Under the pieces are notes generated by a model. The model searched no databases. It was not told the origin of the DNA and saw only the letters and a list, made by a program, of their open reading frames with translations. Shown here in pieces: positions 9,556-17,728 of a DNA stretch of 39,171 bases. Source of the DNA: Sulfuricurvum sp. GTDB taxonomy: Bacteria > Campylobacterota > Campylobacteria > Campylobacterales > Sulfurimonadaceae. Position 1 is the first letter of the stretch. Each line of letters starts with the position of its first letter. The translations under genes were made by a program, and so were the position numbers. The DNA is taken from positions 1 to 39,171 of the forward strand of contig NZ_JAHFAQ010000005.1 of assembly GCF_023250475.1 (NCBI RefSeq), in the 5' to 3' direction.

Positions 9556-12542
9556 TGTCACAAGCACGATGGTATGAATACGTAAAAAACAATCCGAAGA
9601 ACCTCCCGGGCATACTTCTTTGCGAGGATGCGAAAGAGGCCTCGGAGCTGAGCGACGTATCGACATTTTTGGAAATTCCCCATATCGTATTGCCCGATTT
9701 CCGTGCAACTTATTTGGACGATCTCCGCCCGTTCAGTGAAGAGTTGTTTGCCCTTTTTGCCGCGCTTCGTACCTATTACACGGCGGTTAAAAAACCGCTG
9801 ATTATTTCACCCCTCAAAACGCTTCTCTTTCCCCTCCCGAATGCCTCATTGCTTCAAAGCGAGACGATCGAGTTTGCGTCTCGAATCGATCTGAGTGCAT
9901 TCAAAGCAAAATTGCTCCATTGGGGGTACACCTTTGTCGACATGGTGGAGATGGAGGGGGAAGTTTCGCATCGGGGCGATATCCTCGATATCTACATCCC
10001 GAATCAAAGCAACCCGTACCGTATCAGCCTCTTTGACGATGAGGTCGAAGAGATTAGAGCTTTTGACGTCGAAACCCAGCGTACCGATAAAGAGGAACTG
10101 GTTTCCATCGAAGTCACCAGTGCATTTTTTTCCCTTGATGCGGAGCAGCATAAAGCGTTCGAAAAAGCGATAGCGCTAGCGCAGAGTGACAGTTTTGTTA
10201 AAGACATTGCCTCCCTTGGATTTTGGGTATTGGGAGCTGAGGGGATCGATCTGTGCGAGGGGAAAAAAGTCGTTCGCATCCGTGAGATGAAATCTACCCT
10301 TGACGAAGCGTACGGTCTCAATCAGAAGGTATTGCCGCGCGAACGGCTGGAAGCGGATATCCTCCCTGAATCGGAGCGGTACTCTCCTTTGGGGGGAGGC
10401 AATTTCGAGACACTCCGAAGCGTTCATAAAAACAAAAAATTCACCCTTATCGCCGCCAGCGACACACAGCTCAAAGCGGCAGGGATCTTTGAACTCAAAG
10501 GTATCACGGTAAAAACGTCGGGAATTGTCCTCAACCTTATCGGTCCGGATGAGATTATTCTCTCTTTGAATCGCCATGAGAAAAAACGCCGCCGCCGCCG
10601 TACCTCTATCCTCCTCGATGATTTGAAAGTGGGCGACTATGTCGTTCACGAAGAGTACGGAGTGGGGATTTTTGTCGGGATCGAGCAGGCGGAGATTCTG
10701 GGAGGGATTAAAGACCTCGTCGTCATCAAATACATGGGAGATGACAAGCTTCTCCTCCCCGTTGAAAACCTCGATGCGATTGATCGATACATCGCCTCAG
10801 GAAGCCTCCCTGTCCTTGATCGCTTGGGCAAGGGTAGTTTCGGCAAGCTCAAAGAATCGGTCAAAGCGCGATTGTTCGAGATCGCTTCGGAGATCGTAGG
10901 GATTGCGGCAAGCCGTGCGTTGATTAAATCCGCCGTCATCCGTGTTGATGCGGGTGAATTGCATCGTTTCCAAGCTGCGGCAGGATTTGATTATACTCCG
11001 GATCAGGCGAGTGCCATCGCTTCCATCGTCCGCGATCTCTCTTCGGGACAGATTATGGATCGGCTCCTCAGCGGAGATGTGGGATTCGGAAAAACCGAAG
11101 TAGCGATGAACGCTATTTTCACCGCCGCAAAGGGGGGATACCAATCGCTTCTCGTGGTTCCGACAACGTTGCTCAGTTCTCAGCACTTTCAATCGCTTAA
11201 AGCCCGTCTGGCTCCTTTCGGGCTTCGGGTGGCGAAGCTGGACCGTTTCGTGAGTACCAAAGAGAAAACGGCGACTCTTCGGGCATTAGAAGCGGGAGAA
11301 CTGGATTGTGTCGTCGGAACCCATGCGCTGTTTGGGGTGAACTGTGCGAAGCTCGGTATTGTGATTATCGATGAAGAACACAAATTCGGGGTGAAACAAA
11401 AAGAGAAACTCAAATCGCTCTATGAGAATGTTCATCTCCTCAGCATGAGTGCGACGCCGATTCCTCGAAGTCTCAATCAAGCCCTCAGCTCGATCAAAAC
11501 TATGTCGGAACTCCTCACTCCGCCGAGCGAGCGGCTTGGGGTACGGACATTTGTCAAAAACTACGATGAGAAACTGATCAAAGAGGTGATATTGCGCGAA
11601 CTTCGCCGCGGCGGACAGGTGTTTTACGTTCATAATTCGATCGACTCAATGATTATCAAATCGGGTGAGCTTAAAGCGATCCTTCCCGATCTGCGTATCC
11701 TCATTCTTCATTCTCAGATCAGTGCAACCCATACCGAGGAGGAGCTGGCGAAATTTGCCGACCGTCAGTACGACGTCCTTCTGGCTACCTCGATTATCGA
11801 ATCGGGGATCCATATGCCGACGGTGAATACGATGATTATCGACGGGGCGGATCGTTTCGGAATGGCCGATCTGCACCAGTTGCGCGGACGGGTCGGACGG
11901 GGACATACGGAAGGGTATGCCTATTTCATCGTCGATGATAAAGATCACCTTACCGAAGAGGCAAAAAAACGGCTTGTGGCATTGGAGTCGAACTCCTTTC
12001 TGGGAAGCGGATCGATGCTTGCCTATCACGATCTCGAAATCCGTGGCGGTGGAAATCTTGTCGGGGATGCCCAAAGCGGCCATATCAAAAATATCGGATA
12101 CGCTCTCTATCTGCGTATGCTCGAAGATGCGATCAAAATCCTCACCAATCAGACGACTGCGGTACGGGCAAAAGTCGATATTAAACTCACTGTCAGCGCC
12201 TTTATCAGCGATGAAGTTGTCAGCGAAGACCGTCTTCGTCTTGAACTCTACCGCCGTCTCAGCCAATGCGAAAGCCCGAGTGAGATTTATGAGATCGAAG
12301 AGGAGGTCGGGGATCGTTTCGGCAAGCTCGACACACCGACGAAACAGTTTTTTGAAATCATGGTCATTAAACTCCTAAGCATCGAGAAAAAGATTAAAAT
12401 GGTGAGCAACTACAATCAGAATATCACGATTGAGTTCACGAGCGGTGCCAAAGAGACGATGCAGAGCAAGAGCAAAGACGATGATGATCTTATCGGCACG
12501 GTATTGCACTATTTGCGTACGGCAAAGCCGAAGGGGGTATAA
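9555..12542 (+). CDS. mfd: Transcription-repair coupling factor Mfd
   Basis: A 995-residue SF2 translocase that removes RNA polymerase stalled at lesions and recruits UvrA. Order: a shortened UvrB-homology region (~1-330), the RNA-polymerase-interacting domain starting with LKVGDYVVHEEYGVG (~355), the helicase with Walker A GDVGFGKT (507-514) and Walker B DEEH (606-609), then LLATSIIESGIHMPTVNT and QLRGRVGRG. A TRCF C-terminal domain follows. It is about 150 residues shorter than E. coli Mfd but close to other Campylobacterota. Start ATG overlaps the folC stop (TGATG). Confidence 0.96.
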   Translation: MSQARWYEYVKNNPKNLPGILLCEDAKEASELSDVSTFLEIPHIVLPDFRATYLDDLRPFSEELFALFAALRTYYTAVKKPLIISPLKTLLFPLPNASLLQSETIEFASRIDLSAFKAKLLHWGYTFVDMVEMEGEVSHRGDILDIYIPNQSNPYRISLFDDEVEEIRAFDVETQRTDKEELVSIEVTSAFFSLDAEQHKAFEKAIALAQSDSFVKDIASLGFWVLGAEGIDLCEGKKVVRIREMKSTLDEAYGLNQKVLPRERLEADILPESERYSPLGGGNFETLRSVHKNKKFTLIAASDTQLKAAGIFELKGITVKTSGIVLNLIGPDEIILSLNRHEKKRRRRRTSILLDDLKVGDYVVHEEYGVGIFVGIEQAEILGGIKDLVVIKYMGDDKLLLPVENLDAIDRYIASGSLPVLDRLGKGSFGKLKESVKARLFEIASEIVGIAASRALIKSAVIRVDAGELHRFQAAAGFDYTPDQASAIASIVRDLSSGQIMDRLLSGDVGFGKTEVAMNAIFTAAKGGYQSLLVVPTTLLSSQHFQSLKARLAPFGLRVAKLDRFVSTKEKTATLRALEAGELDCVVGTHALFGVNCAKLGIVIIDEEHKFGVKQKEKLKSLYENVHLLSMSATPIPRSLNQALSSIKTMSELLTPPSERLGVRTFVKNYDEKLIKEVILRELRRGGQVFYVHNSIDSMIIKSGELKAILPDLRILILHSQISATHTEEELAKFADRQYDVLLATSIIESGIHMPTVNTMIIDGADRFGMADLHQLRGRVGRGHTEGYAYFIVDDKDHLTEEAKKRLVALESNSFLGSGSMLAYHDLEIRGGGNLVGDAQSGHIKNIGYALYLRMLEDAIKILTNQTTAVRAKVDIKLTVSAFISDEVVSEDRLRLELYRRLSQCESPSEIYEIEEEVGDRFGKLDTPTKQFFEIMVIKLLSIEKKIKMVSNYNQNITIEFTSGAKETMQSKSKDDDDLIGTVLHYLRTAKPKGV

Positions 12543-13664
12543 ATGAGTTTCTGTTCTTATTATGATGCGCATGTCTGTCACTCCTGCCGATGGATTGATT
12601 ATCATTATGCCGAACAGCTGAAGCTGAAAAGTGATCATTTGCATGCTCTTCTCAACCGATATCAACCGCAAGAGTGGCTCAAACCCGCCACTTCTCCTCT
12701 GCGGGGATTTCGCAACAAAGCCAAAATGGTAGCGACCCCGACGCTGGAGGGTATAGTGCTCGGACTCTCTGAAGAGGTGAGTTTGATAGAGTGTCCGCTT
12801 TATGATATAAGCATGCAGAAAGTTTTGCACACGACCCAAGAGTGGCTTCGGGAATTAGGGGTCAAAGGGTATGACATACGGTTGCGAAAAGGGGAGCTGA
12901 AATACGTCCTCCTCACCCGCAGCAAATCGAACGGCTCTATGATGCTCCGTTTTGTCCTCCGATCTCATGGTATCATCGCCAGACTTGAGAACGGGTTGGA
13001 AGATCTGATGAAACGCGCACCGGAGGTGACAGTCGTCACCGTCAATATACAGCCCGTCCACATGGCGATTTTGGAAGGGGATGAGGAGATATTTTTGAGC
13101 GAACATCGCCGCCTTGAAGAGCGGTTCAACGGTATTCCCCTCTATATCCGCCCCAAAAGTTTTTTTCAAACCAATCCTGAAGTCGCTGAAAAACTTTATC
13201 ATACTGCGGCGGCATGGGTAGCTGAGATAAAGCCTGCACGCTTATGGGATCTATTTTGCGGAGTAGGGGGATTCGCTCTGCACTGCGCTACGGCGGAGCG
13301 TGAGATTGTGGGGATCGAGATCGAACCTGAAGCGATAGAGTGCGCCTGTGATTCGGCGGCACAGCTGGAGATGAAGAATATCCGTTTCGAGTCGCTGGAT
13401 GCCGCAAGTTTCGGAGCAAATTCAGGGGAAAAACCCGATGCGGTGATTGTCAATCCGCCGCGCCGCGGGTTGGGAGAACAACTGTGCAAATGGTTGGAAA
13501 AAGTCTCTCCGGAGCATCTGATCTATTCGAGCTGCAACGCGACGACACTGGCAAAAGATTTGGAACGTTTGAGTTCATATGAGATACGGAAGGTTCAGCT
13601 GTTTGATATGTTCCCGCACACGGAACATTATGAAGTGCTTGTTGAATTAATACGAAAGAGTTAA
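12543..13664 (+). CDS. rlmC: 23S rRNA (uracil-747 C5)-methyltransferase RlmC-like
   Basis: A 373-residue SAM-dependent RNA m5U methyltransferase. The N-terminal pattern C4-x7-C12-x2-C15, plus C84 in ECPLYD, matches the four cysteines of the iron-sulphur cluster of RlmC; TrmA lacks this cluster. SAM-binding DLFCGVGGFALHCA, then NPPRRGLG and the catalytic cysteine C331 in YSSCNATT are present. Blocks such as RKGELKY, NIQPVHMAI and QLFDMFPHTEHYEVL closely resemble E. coli RlmC as remembered. It starts right after the mfd stop. Alternative: another m5U enzyme such as TrmA or RlmD, less likely given length and cysteines. Confidence 0.88.
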   Translation: MSFCSYYDAHVCHSCRWIDYHYAEQLKLKSDHLHALLNRYQPQEWLKPATSPLRGFRNKAKMVATPTLEGIVLGLSEEVSLIECPLYDISMQKVLHTTQEWLRELGVKGYDIRLRKGELKYVLLTRSKSNGSMMLRFVLRSHGIIARLENGLEDLMKRAPEVTVVTVNIQPVHMAILEGDEEIFLSEHRRLEERFNGIPLYIRPKSFFQTNPEVAEKLYHTAAAWVAEIKPARLWDLFCGVGGFALHCATAEREIVGIEIEPEAIECACDSAAQLEMKNIRFESLDAASFGANSGEKPDAVIVNPPRRGLGEQLCKWLEKVSPEHLIYSSCNATTLAKDLERLSSYEIRKVQLFDMFPHTEHYEVLVELIRKS

Positions 13665-13669
13665 AGGCT

Positions 13670-14173
13670 TTAATATAAGCGGCCGCATTTATCGAGGTAA
13701 GTGAGGTAGAGACGCACCTCAAATTCGAGCTGATGGTATTGCGGCTCGATGTGGGTACAAAGTTTGTAAAACGCTTTATTATGTTCTTTTTCTTTCAGAT
13801 GGGCGAGCTCATGGGTGACGATCATCCGCAAAAACGGTTCGGGGACTTTTTTGAAAAAGTGGGAAATGCGAATCTCGTTTTTAGCTTTGAGCTTCCCCCC
13901 CTGCACCCGAGAGACGAAAGTATGCGTTCCCAGTGCGGAGTGCATATCTCGGATTTTTGTATCATAGAGCACCTTCGAGATAACGCCGGAACTGCGAAAA
14001 TGGGTATTTTTAATCTCCATGACATAATCGTAGAGATTTTTATCCGTCGTACAGGTATGGAGGGAAGGATATTTGTGTAAAAGACGCTCACCCAGCGTGC
14101 CGGCATCGATCAGGTTCTGCACCTGAGTCCGTATCTCTTGGCTGTAATGGGTTAAATATTTAAGTGATTGCAT
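13670..14173 (-). CDS. YgjP-like zinc metallopeptidase (DUF45/WLM type)
   Basis: A 167-residue protein with the metal-binding motif HELAHLKEKEHNKAF, as in the YgjP/SprT-related gluzincin-like family, near residue 120. The N-terminal part is helical without a signal peptide, so it should be cytoplasmic. Substrates are not known for most members. The ATG at 14173 is preferred over a TTG six bases upstream. A TATACT box at 14184-14189 (or TACAAT at 14179-14184) lies close to the ATG and no Shine-Dalgarno is seen. The 3' end is 5 nt from convergent rlmC. Confidence 0.82.
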   Translation of the reverse strand: MQSLKYLTHYSQEIRTQVQNLIDAGTLGERLLHKYPSLHTCTTDKNLYDYVMEIKNTHFRSSGVISKVLYDTKIRDMHSALGTHTFVSRVQGGKLKAKNEIRISHFFKKVPEPFLRMIVTHELAHLKEKEHNKAFYKLCTHIEPQYHQLEFEVRLYLTYLDKCGRLY

Positions 14174-14185
14174 ACGCAATTGTAG

Positions 14186-14191
14186 TATAGT
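14186..14191 (+). promoter_or_regulatory. -10 box for the 14218-16259 operon
   Basis: TATAGT lies 26 nt before the ATG at 14218. It argues against the in-frame ATG at 14203, which would fall almost at the predicted transcription start. It overlaps the minus-strand -10 candidates of the metallopeptidase gene, so the divergent promoters share bases. Confidence 0.5.
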
Positions 14192-14217
14192 TACACAACA
14201 TAATGCAAAGGTTCGGG

Positions 14218-14799
14218 ATGGAACATCAAAAGATCGACGAGCTTGTAGCTCGGATCAAAGCACTCGAATCGGAGTTGGAAGCGGAACTGCATCAAGAGTA
14301 TGAGCGCTTTACCTGCGAAATAACAAAAAAGCGCGAAGAGATTCTAGCCTCGTATCGACACGATCGGCAGGGACTTTTTCGCTATTTAGCGACGACACCG
14401 ATTTTACATCTGCTGAGTGTTCCGGTGATCTGGTCGGTTTTGATTCCTGCTTTTATTTTAGATGCTTTTGTAACGTTCTATCAATGGATTTGTTTTCCGA
14501 TTTACAAGATTGCCAAGGTCAAGCGGAAGGATTATATCCTAGTGGATCGTCATCGGCTGGCGTATCTCAATATTATCGAAAAAATCAATTGCCTTTATTG
14601 CAGTTATTTTGGCGGTTTGATGGGTTATGTTACCGAGATTGCCGCCCGTACCGAGCAATACTGGTGCCCGATCCGCCACGCATCGCGGGTAAAATCGATC
14701 CATTCTCGGTATCAAAGGTTTTTTGAATACGGCGACAGCGGTAATTACCGGCAAGGGATAGAGTCATTGAGAAAGGAACTCATGGAGGAGAAAGAGTGA
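14218..14799 (+). CDS. Conserved membrane protein with CxxC...CPxxH signature, function unknown
   Basis: A 193-residue protein. Residues 1-55 form a charged helix likely to make a coiled coil. Two hydrophobic segments (~60-82 and ~84-100) place it in the membrane. The C-terminal cytoplasmic part holds DRHRLAYLN, then C125-L-Y-C128 and RTEQYWCPIRHA with C150 and H154. Three cysteines plus histidine could bind a metal. I recall similar RTEQYWCP proteins in other bacteria but know of no assigned function. The ATG at 14218 is chosen for its AAAGG site six bases upstream. It overlaps the next gene by GTGA. Confidence 0.8.
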   Translation: MEHQKIDELVARIKALESELEAELHQEYERFTCEITKKREEILASYRHDRQGLFRYLATTPILHLLSVPVIWSVLIPAFILDAFVTFYQWICFPIYKIAKVKRKDYILVDRHRLAYLNIIEKINCLYCSYFGGLMGYVTEIAARTEQYWCPIRHASRVKSIHSRYQRFFEYGDSGNYRQGIESLRKELMEEKE

Positions 14800-15605
14800 A
14801 AATAGCATTTATCGGAGACATCGTCGGTCGTCCGGGACGGATGATGATTAAAGAGCACCTTATGAAGCTTCGGCGTGAGCATGGGATCGATTTTGTAATC
14901 GCCAATTATGAAAATGCCTCTCACGGTTTCGGGGTGACGATGAAAAATGCCAAAGAGTTGTTCGGGATGGGGATCGACGTGATGAGCGGCGGGAACCATA
15001 CATGGGATAAAAAGGAGATCGAACCGCTCTTGGAGAGTTTGCCGATTTTGCGTCCTCACAATTATCCTGAGGGTGTCAAAGGGACAGGGTGCCGTATTTT
15101 CGATGTTGCGGGGGAAAAGCTCGCGGTATTGAACATAATGGGGCATTACGGGATGCCGTATGTCGATAATGCGTTTCGATGCGCCCGTGATACGGTTGCG
15201 AAGCTTAGAAACGACGGAGTCAACCATATCTTCCTCGATTTTCACGCCGAAGCGTCCAGCGAAAAACGTGCGATGATGATGTTGCTTCAGGGAGAGGTAA
15301 GCGGACTGATCGGAACGCACACCCACGTGGGGAGCGATGATTTCCAGATTGCCAAAGGGACGGCATATATGACCGACATCGGCCTTTCGGGCTGCCGCGA
15401 TAATGTGATTGGGATGGATTCGAGAGTTCCGCTGGAGCGGTTTATTACGGGGGTATCGGGACGATTCGAAGTTCCCGAGAAATGCCGCAAGATTCTTCAA
15501 ATCGCTATCATGAATCTCGAAGAGGGAAAATGCACCGAAGCATTTAAACTTAAAATCTTCGATGACGGACGGGTGTTCCGCACCGATGCGTGGGTAGAGG
15601 GATAA
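14796..15605 (+). CDS. YmdB-family metallophosphoesterase (TIGR00282)
   Basis: A 269-residue calcineurin-like phosphoesterase. Metal ligands of the family are visible: D8 in IGDIVGRPGR, E and N in ANYENASHGFG, N and H in SGGNHTWDK, H in FLDFHAEASSEK, and two H in GTHTHVGSDD. Bacillus YmdB hydrolyses 2',3'-cyclic nucleotides and affects RNA turnover and biofilm formation; the role here is inferred. The start is GTG at 14796, coupled to the upstream stop. Confidence 0.92.
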   Translation: MKIAFIGDIVGRPGRMMIKEHLMKLRREHGIDFVIANYENASHGFGVTMKNAKELFGMGIDVMSGGNHTWDKKEIEPLLESLPILRPHNYPEGVKGTGCRIFDVAGEKLAVLNIMGHYGMPYVDNAFRCARDTVAKLRNDGVNHIFLDFHAEASSEKRAMMMLLQGEVSGLIGTHTHVGSDDFQIAKGTAYMTDIGLSGCRDNVIGMDSRVPLERFITGVSGRFEVPEKCRKILQIAIMNLEEGKCTEAFKLKIFDDGRVFRTDAWVEG

Positions 15606-16259
15606 ATGGAACTCTCTGATTCTTGGGAGCTTTTTAGCGCACTTGAAAAACTGAAACTGTTAGAGAACTCTCCGCCGTTATGGTGGCCCGCGTACGGCAA
15701 TTTTGAGGTGGTCGTTGGGGCGGTGCTGACCCAAAATACCCAATGGAGCCGTGTCGAAATCTCTCTCGAAAATCTTCGCAGCCATGAACTGCTCGATCCC
15801 GCCGTCCTCTCCCAATGTCACAACGAGAGCCTGATGGAATTGATCCGTCCGAGCGGTTTGTTCAAAGCCAAAGCATCGAATCTGATCCGTTTGTCCCATA
15901 ATATGATCGAGAAATTCGGCGATTTCGAGACCTTTTCCCTCTCTGTCGAGCGTGATTGGCTATTGTCTCAAAAAGGGATTGGTCCCGAGACGGTGGATAG
16001 CATCCTCTGCTATGCCTGCGCCCATCCTGCGATGGTTGTGGATAGCTACACGGCACGATTGCTCAATGCATTCGGGTATGAGTTTGAGAGTTACGATGAG
16101 CTTCAGGAATGGTGCGAAGCGGGGATACGCGGCTATTTCGATACCGTTCAACTCCCTGCCGCATTTGCGCGGTTTCATGGGATGATTGTGGAGTATGTGA
16201 AGCGCAATTCTAAGGGAAAAGTGGTAAGCAAGGAACAATTGCTCATTCAAAAATATTAA
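15606..16259 (+). CDS. Endonuclease III-domain DNA glycosylase, MagIII-like
   Basis: A 217-residue HhH-GPD protein for base excision repair. The helix-hairpin-helix LLSQKGIGPETVDSI is followed by the catalytic aspartate D146 in VVDSYTAR. The four-cysteine iron-sulphur loop of endonuclease III is absent at the C-terminus. Length and this absence match the Helicobacter pylori 3-methyladenine glycosylase MagIII. TQNTQW near residue 45 fits the base-pocket region. It begins directly after the phosphoesterase stop (TAAATGG). Its end overlaps convergent ywbE by 4 nt. Confidence 0.86.
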   Translation: MELSDSWELFSALEKLKLLENSPPLWWPAYGNFEVVVGAVLTQNTQWSRVEISLENLRSHELLDPAVLSQCHNESLMELIRPSGLFKAKASNLIRLSHNMIEKFGDFETFSLSVERDWLLSQKGIGPETVDSILCYACAHPAMVVDSYTARLLNAFGYEFESYDELQEWCEAGIRGYFDTVQLPAAFARFHGMIVEYVKRNSKGKVVSKEQLLIQKY

Positions 16260-16447
16260 AAAACCTCTTTAACCCGTCCCACTTCCCCGCTCATAAGCCG
16301 TACTTTGATCCCGTGGGGATGATTCGGCGATTTGGTAAGGATGTCACGGACAACCCCCTCTGTGAGTCTTCCCGTCAATTGATCCTCTTTGAGGACGATA
16401 CTCACCCGTTTGCCCGACATGATATTTTTTCGTTCTTTGCCGTTCAT
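16256..16447 (-). CDS. YwbE family small protein
   Basis: A 63-residue basic protein with the family core GVVRDILTKSPNHPHGIKV and a final GEVGRVKEV. The family (DUF2196) is widespread, with no established function; the fold may be a small barrel. The frame is open 37 codons upstream, but the ATG at 16447, with AAAAGGG seven bases before, gives the standard length. It lies 11 nt after the HAD gene and is likely co-transcribed. Confidence 0.88.
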   Translation of the reverse strand: MNGKERKNIMSGKRVSIVLKEDQLTGRLTEGVVRDILTKSPNHPHGIKVRLMSGEVGRVKEVF

Positions 16448-16458
16448 TTGTATCCCTT

Positions 16459-17091
16459 TTAGTTGAGTAGTGTTAGTAATTCTTCGAGTGTTTTGATCCG
16501 ATGCTTCGCCGCACTGAAATCGTGCTTTTCGGTAAAGCGGTTGTGGACAATGACGCAATCGATCCCCGCACTTACCGCCGAGCGCAGTCCCCGCTCCGAA
16601 TCCTCGACGATGATTGTCTCGTGTTTCTCTCCTCCCAGACGTTCCAATCCCAGCAGGTAGGGATCGGGGTAGGGCTTGGCACGGGGGTATTCTCCGCTGC
16701 AGAGGACGAAGTCCATATAATCAACGATTCCCCGTGAGGCATGAATGAGTTCAAAATCACAGCGAAGCGCCGAGGTGACGATCCCCATGCGATAGCGGGG
16801 TGAGAGTTCGGCAAGCACCTCTTTGACTCCCGGTATAGCAATCTCTTCACTGCGGAGGTAGTGCTGATAGAGTTCGTTTCGGCGTGTGCGCCATTTGTCG
16901 GTCTCAGATATCGGCACCCCCGATTCTTCGGCAATCAAAAAGGCACTCTCTCCCGCGATCATAATGTCGCGATAGCGATCCTCGCTCAGATGAAATCCCA
17001 TCGTCTGTAAAATCTCGGCGCTGGCGGTGAAATACCAGTGCTCGGTATCGACGAGGACGCCGTCATTGTCAAAAAGGATCTGTTTTCTCAT
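16459..17091 (-). CDS. HAD-superfamily hydrolase, beta-phosphoglucomutase-like (subfamily IA)
   Basis: A 210-residue haloacid-dehalogenase phosphatase. Motif I is FDNDGVLVDTE with D8 as nucleophile and N rather than the usual F/L between the aspartates. Motif II is VTSA, motif III is the lysine in RAKPYPDPY, and motif IV is VEDSERGLRSA. A helical cap follows motif I. The substrate is likely a small phosphorylated metabolite but cannot be told. A TATCAT box lies 6 nt before the ATG, so a leaderless start is possible; TATATT further upstream is the alternative. Confidence 0.88.
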   Translation of the reverse strand: MRKQILFDNDGVLVDTEHWYFTASAEILQTMGFHLSEDRYRDIMIAGESAFLIAEESGVPISETDKWRTRRNELYQHYLRSEEIAIPGVKEVLAELSPRYRMGIVTSALRCDFELIHASRGIVDYMDFVLCSGEYPRAKPYPDPYLLGLERLGGEKHETIIVEDSERGLRSAVSAGIDCVIVHNRFTEKHDFSAAKHRIKTLEELLTLLN

Positions 17092-17138
17092 AGTGCAATG
17101 ATATCCAATGATAAATATAATGTGAACAGTAAACGGGT

Positions 17139-17144
17139 TATAAT
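17139..17144 (+). promoter_or_regulatory. -10 box for the small lipoprotein gene
   Basis: Consensus TATAAT 31 nt before the ATG at 17176, with TAGGAG as the ribosome-binding site in the leader. Confidence 0.6.
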
Positions 17145-17175
17145 TCCGTATCTATTTAAAAATTTAGGAGAAAAT

Positions 17176-17307
17176 ATGATCCGTTTGGTACTGGCAGGTA
17201 TGATAGCAATTTTGATGTTGAGCGGTTGCACCGTCAAAGAGTTCAGTGACGGTGTGGGCGACGGGATCAATGATGTTAAGCGTGTTGTTAAGGGAACCAA
17301 TAACTAA
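17176..17307 (+). CDS. Entericidin-like small lipoprotein
   Basis: A 43-residue protein with a signal peptide and lipobox LSGC (cysteine at 17), then a short polar tail with GVGDGINDVKRVVKG. Size and composition match entericidin A/B-like lipoproteins. A longer reading frame starts inside the HAD gene region, but the TAGGAG site and the TATAAT box both indicate the ATG at 17176. It is a monocistron. Its stop is 1 nt from the convergent broken cupin gene. Confidence 0.78.
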   Translation: MIRLVLAGMIAILMLSGCTVKEFSDGVGDGINDVKRVVKGTNN

Positions 17308-17308
17308 G

Positions 17309-17672
17309 TTAGCACGCTAATACTTCGATAATGTCTGTCCCTTTCGGGACAAGACAGAGAAAGCTGTACGTGTCGTCTCCGAGGGTCTCATAACTGTGAG
17401 GGACACCTGCGGGGATGAGCAGCACGTCTCCCTCTCCCGCTTCTATCGTTTTATCTCCGATCACAACACGTGCTCGTCCGCTGAGGACATATTGTTCATG
17501 TTCAACCGTATTGGTGTGCAGAGGCATATGGCCTCCTGCTGCAATGAATGGTAAAGTTGCGCATGGCAAAATTTGGGGATTCATCCGGGGATAGAAGCAT
17601 TTTCATAGCCACGCCTTTGCCCGCTTTTTGGGAAGTCGCTTCGATGGTGTCGATTGATTTGTGCAGAAACAT
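17309..17672 (-). pseudogene. Cupin-domain protein gene, frameshifted by a 4-nt tandem duplication
   Basis: The upstream frame from the ATG at 17672 (GAGGT site before it) gives MFLHKSIDTIEATSQ...NFAMRNFTI and then runs into unrelated sequence, stopping at 17502. The downstream frame gives AAGGHMPLHTNTVEHEQYVLSG, the metal-binding cupin motif, through to 17309. At 17543-17550 the plus strand reads AATGAATG. Removing one AATG unit joins the frames as FTIAAGGHMPLH, the spacing expected of small cupins, and yields a single 119-residue protein. As written, the gene cannot make a full cupin unless ribosomes shift. Confidence 0.85.
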
Positions 17673-17728
17673 AACAGTACCTCGTCGTGGTAAATTACGA
17701 AAGGGTAGCATAGGGTAGTTGAAAATTT

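Noticed and set aside
17309-17320. TTAGC-AC-GCTAA dyad between the lipoprotein and cupin genes as a terminator
   Set aside because: The loop of two bases is too short and no U tract follows.
17502-17711. Separate 69-codon gene upstream of the cupin half
   Set aside because: Its first ~42 codons are the missing N-terminus of the cupin. The remaining codons arise only from the frameshift.
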